A stretch of 64,000 nt of DNA from Paucibacter_B soli (GTDB lineage Bacteria > Pseudomonadota > Gammaproteobacteria > Burkholderiales > Burkholderiaceae_C), in assembly GCF_037482845.1 (NCBI RefSeq), contig NZ_JBBHJW010000005.1, positions 124,001-188,000 on the forward strand. Reading direction: 5' to 3'. Positions 63,180 through 64,000 of this stretch are shown here, piece by piece; the first letter of the stretch is position 1; each line of letters opens with the position of its first letter. The position numbers and the translations under genes were made by a program. The notes beneath the pieces are model-generated. The model searched no databases. It saw nothing but the letters and a program-made list of their open reading frames with translations, and was not told the origin of the DNA.

Positions 63180-64000
63180 TCATCTTTGCACCACCAGCAG
63201 GGTGGCGATCAGGGTCAGGAAGCTGTAGAGCAGGTAGACCGCGATGCGGCCCTGCTGCAGCCGGCCGATCAGGCGCGCCAGCGTCGCCGCCAGCTCGGCC
63301 AGCGGCAGGTAGAGCCAACGCCAGAAGTGATCGTCCACCTGGACCCGGTAATGCGGCTCGCTGTCGAAGGGCGAGGGCAGCTCGCGCCGCATCAGGAAGA
63401 AGGGTTCGAAGATCTGGCGGATCGGCTGGCCGAAGCCCTCGGCGCTGTCCTGCATGCGCGCCGTGCCCCAGGGGAAGCCGCAGGCCCAGGGAATCGCGCG
63501 GCGCAGGCGGCCATGGTAGAGCCAGCGCACCAGCACAAAGGCCAGCGCGAAGCAGGCCAGGATGCCCAGCAGGAAGATGATGGGTCCATAGCTGGCCTGG
63601 TCCAGGCTCACCGGCGCGAGCATCAACCAGCCATGCGCGGCCACCTGCGCGCCCAGGCCGGAGCGCACCAGCTGCTGCGTGACCGGGTCCAGCAGCTGGA
63701 TGAACTGGCTGGGCAGCAGGCCCAGCGCCAGGCAGCCCAGCACCAACCACCCCATGCCGGCGCGCTCCCAGTGGCCGGCGTCGTGCGCCTGCGCGAGCTT
63801 GTCTTCGCGCGGCTGGCCCAGAAAGATCACGCCGAAGAACTTCACCATGGTATAGCCCGCCAGCGCCGACACCAGCGCGATCAGCGCCGCCACCACCGGG
63901 ATCAGCATGGTCAAGAGCGGCACCGGCAGGCCGGGCGCGAACAGAAAGCTCTGCAGCAGCAGCCATTCCGAGACGAAGCCGCCCAGCGGCGGCAGGCCGG
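63180..64000 (-). CDS. Antiporter-like membrane subunit, HyfB-like (C-terminal part)
   Basis: About 273 residues are visible, and the N-terminus lies beyond the right edge. GLPPLGGFVSEWLLLQ opens the visible part, followed by ALAGYTMVKFFGVIFLGQPR, both typical of HyfB/NuoL-like proteins. A C-terminal extension (about 150-273) contains the soluble GFPWGTARMQDSAEGFGQPI segment. It is the first known gene of the operon in transcription order. Confidence 0.9.
   Translation of the reverse strand, partial: GLPPLGGFVSEWLLLQSFLFAPGLPVPLLTMLIPVVAALIALVSALAGYTMVKFFGVIFLGQPREDKLAQAHDAGHWERAGMGWLVLGCLALGLLPSQFIQLLDPVTQQLVRSGLGAQVAAHGWLMLAPVSLDQASYGPIIFLLGILACFALAFVLVRWLYHGRLRRAIPWACGFPWGTARMQDSAEGFGQPIRQIFEPFFLMRRELPSPFDSEPHYRVQVDDHFWRWLYLPLAELAATLARLIGRLQQGRIAVYLLYSFLTLIATLLVVQR

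Noticed and set aside
58618..64000. True hydrogenase-4 or formate hydrogenlyase
   Set aside because: The large subunit lacks all four Ni-Fe cysteine ligands, and no maturation or formate dehydrogenase gene is in view.

Overview
The window is very GC-rich, densely coded DNA from one bacterial chromosome. I see no tRNA, rRNA, insertion sequence, prophage or CRISPR array. The gene families point to a betaproteobacterium of the order Burkholderiales, probably near Rubrivivax, Roseateles or Leptothrix. The clues are a PEP-CTERM protein, a Bug-type tricarboxylate-binding protein, YejA-type binding proteins, a TrpRS with a C-terminal extension, and a hydrogenase-4-like complex. The taxonomic placement is inference.

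Layout. 1-8.8 kb: the N-terminal part of a class V aminotransferase, a PEP-CTERM protein, phosphatidylserine decarboxylase (psd), a LysR regulator downstream of an FMN-riboswitch-controlled ribH, an aldo/keto reductase, a GGDEF-EAL protein and trpS. 8.9-15.5 kb: an acyl-CoA synthetase-like ligase, then a run of small enzymes (three GNAT genes, a VOC protein, an SDR), a DUF4336 protein and a divergent AraC regulator. 15.5-27.1 kb: a 1323-residue propeller histidine kinase, a LysE exporter, a SulP transporter, a Bug binding protein and two tandem TPR-GGDEF diguanylate cyclases. 27.3-32.2 kb: a tight six-gene operon (TetR, DUF2867, AarF/UbiB-like kinase, small membrane protein, Mo-cofactor oxidoreductase, SMP-30-like lipoprotein) behind a palindromic operator candidate. 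32.2-33.2 kb: a DUF3667 membrane protein.

33.3-48.2 kb is the most striking part. A YejB/YejE/YejF-type peptide ABC transporter faces, divergently, six consecutive paralogous family-5 binding proteins of about 600 residues each. One set of permeases apparently has six candidate receptors.

48.2-56.6 kb: an NTF2-like protein, a PAS-GAF-GGDEF-EAL protein, a secreted triple-repeat protein, and a zinc-type locus (DUF2946, outer-membrane barrel, ZnuA-like, ZnuB-like) that lacks an ATPase gene here. 56.6-64 kb: a small conserved protein, an NAD-type isocitrate dehydrogenase-like enzyme, and a six-gene membrane complex related to hydrogenase-4 and complex I. Its large subunit has lost all four [NiFe] cysteine ligands, so it is an energy-converting hydrogenase-related (Ehr-type) complex and not a hydrogenase.

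Four c-di-GMP proteins, one large orphan kinase and several one-component regulators suggest a versatile free-living organism with rich peptide-uptake capacity.
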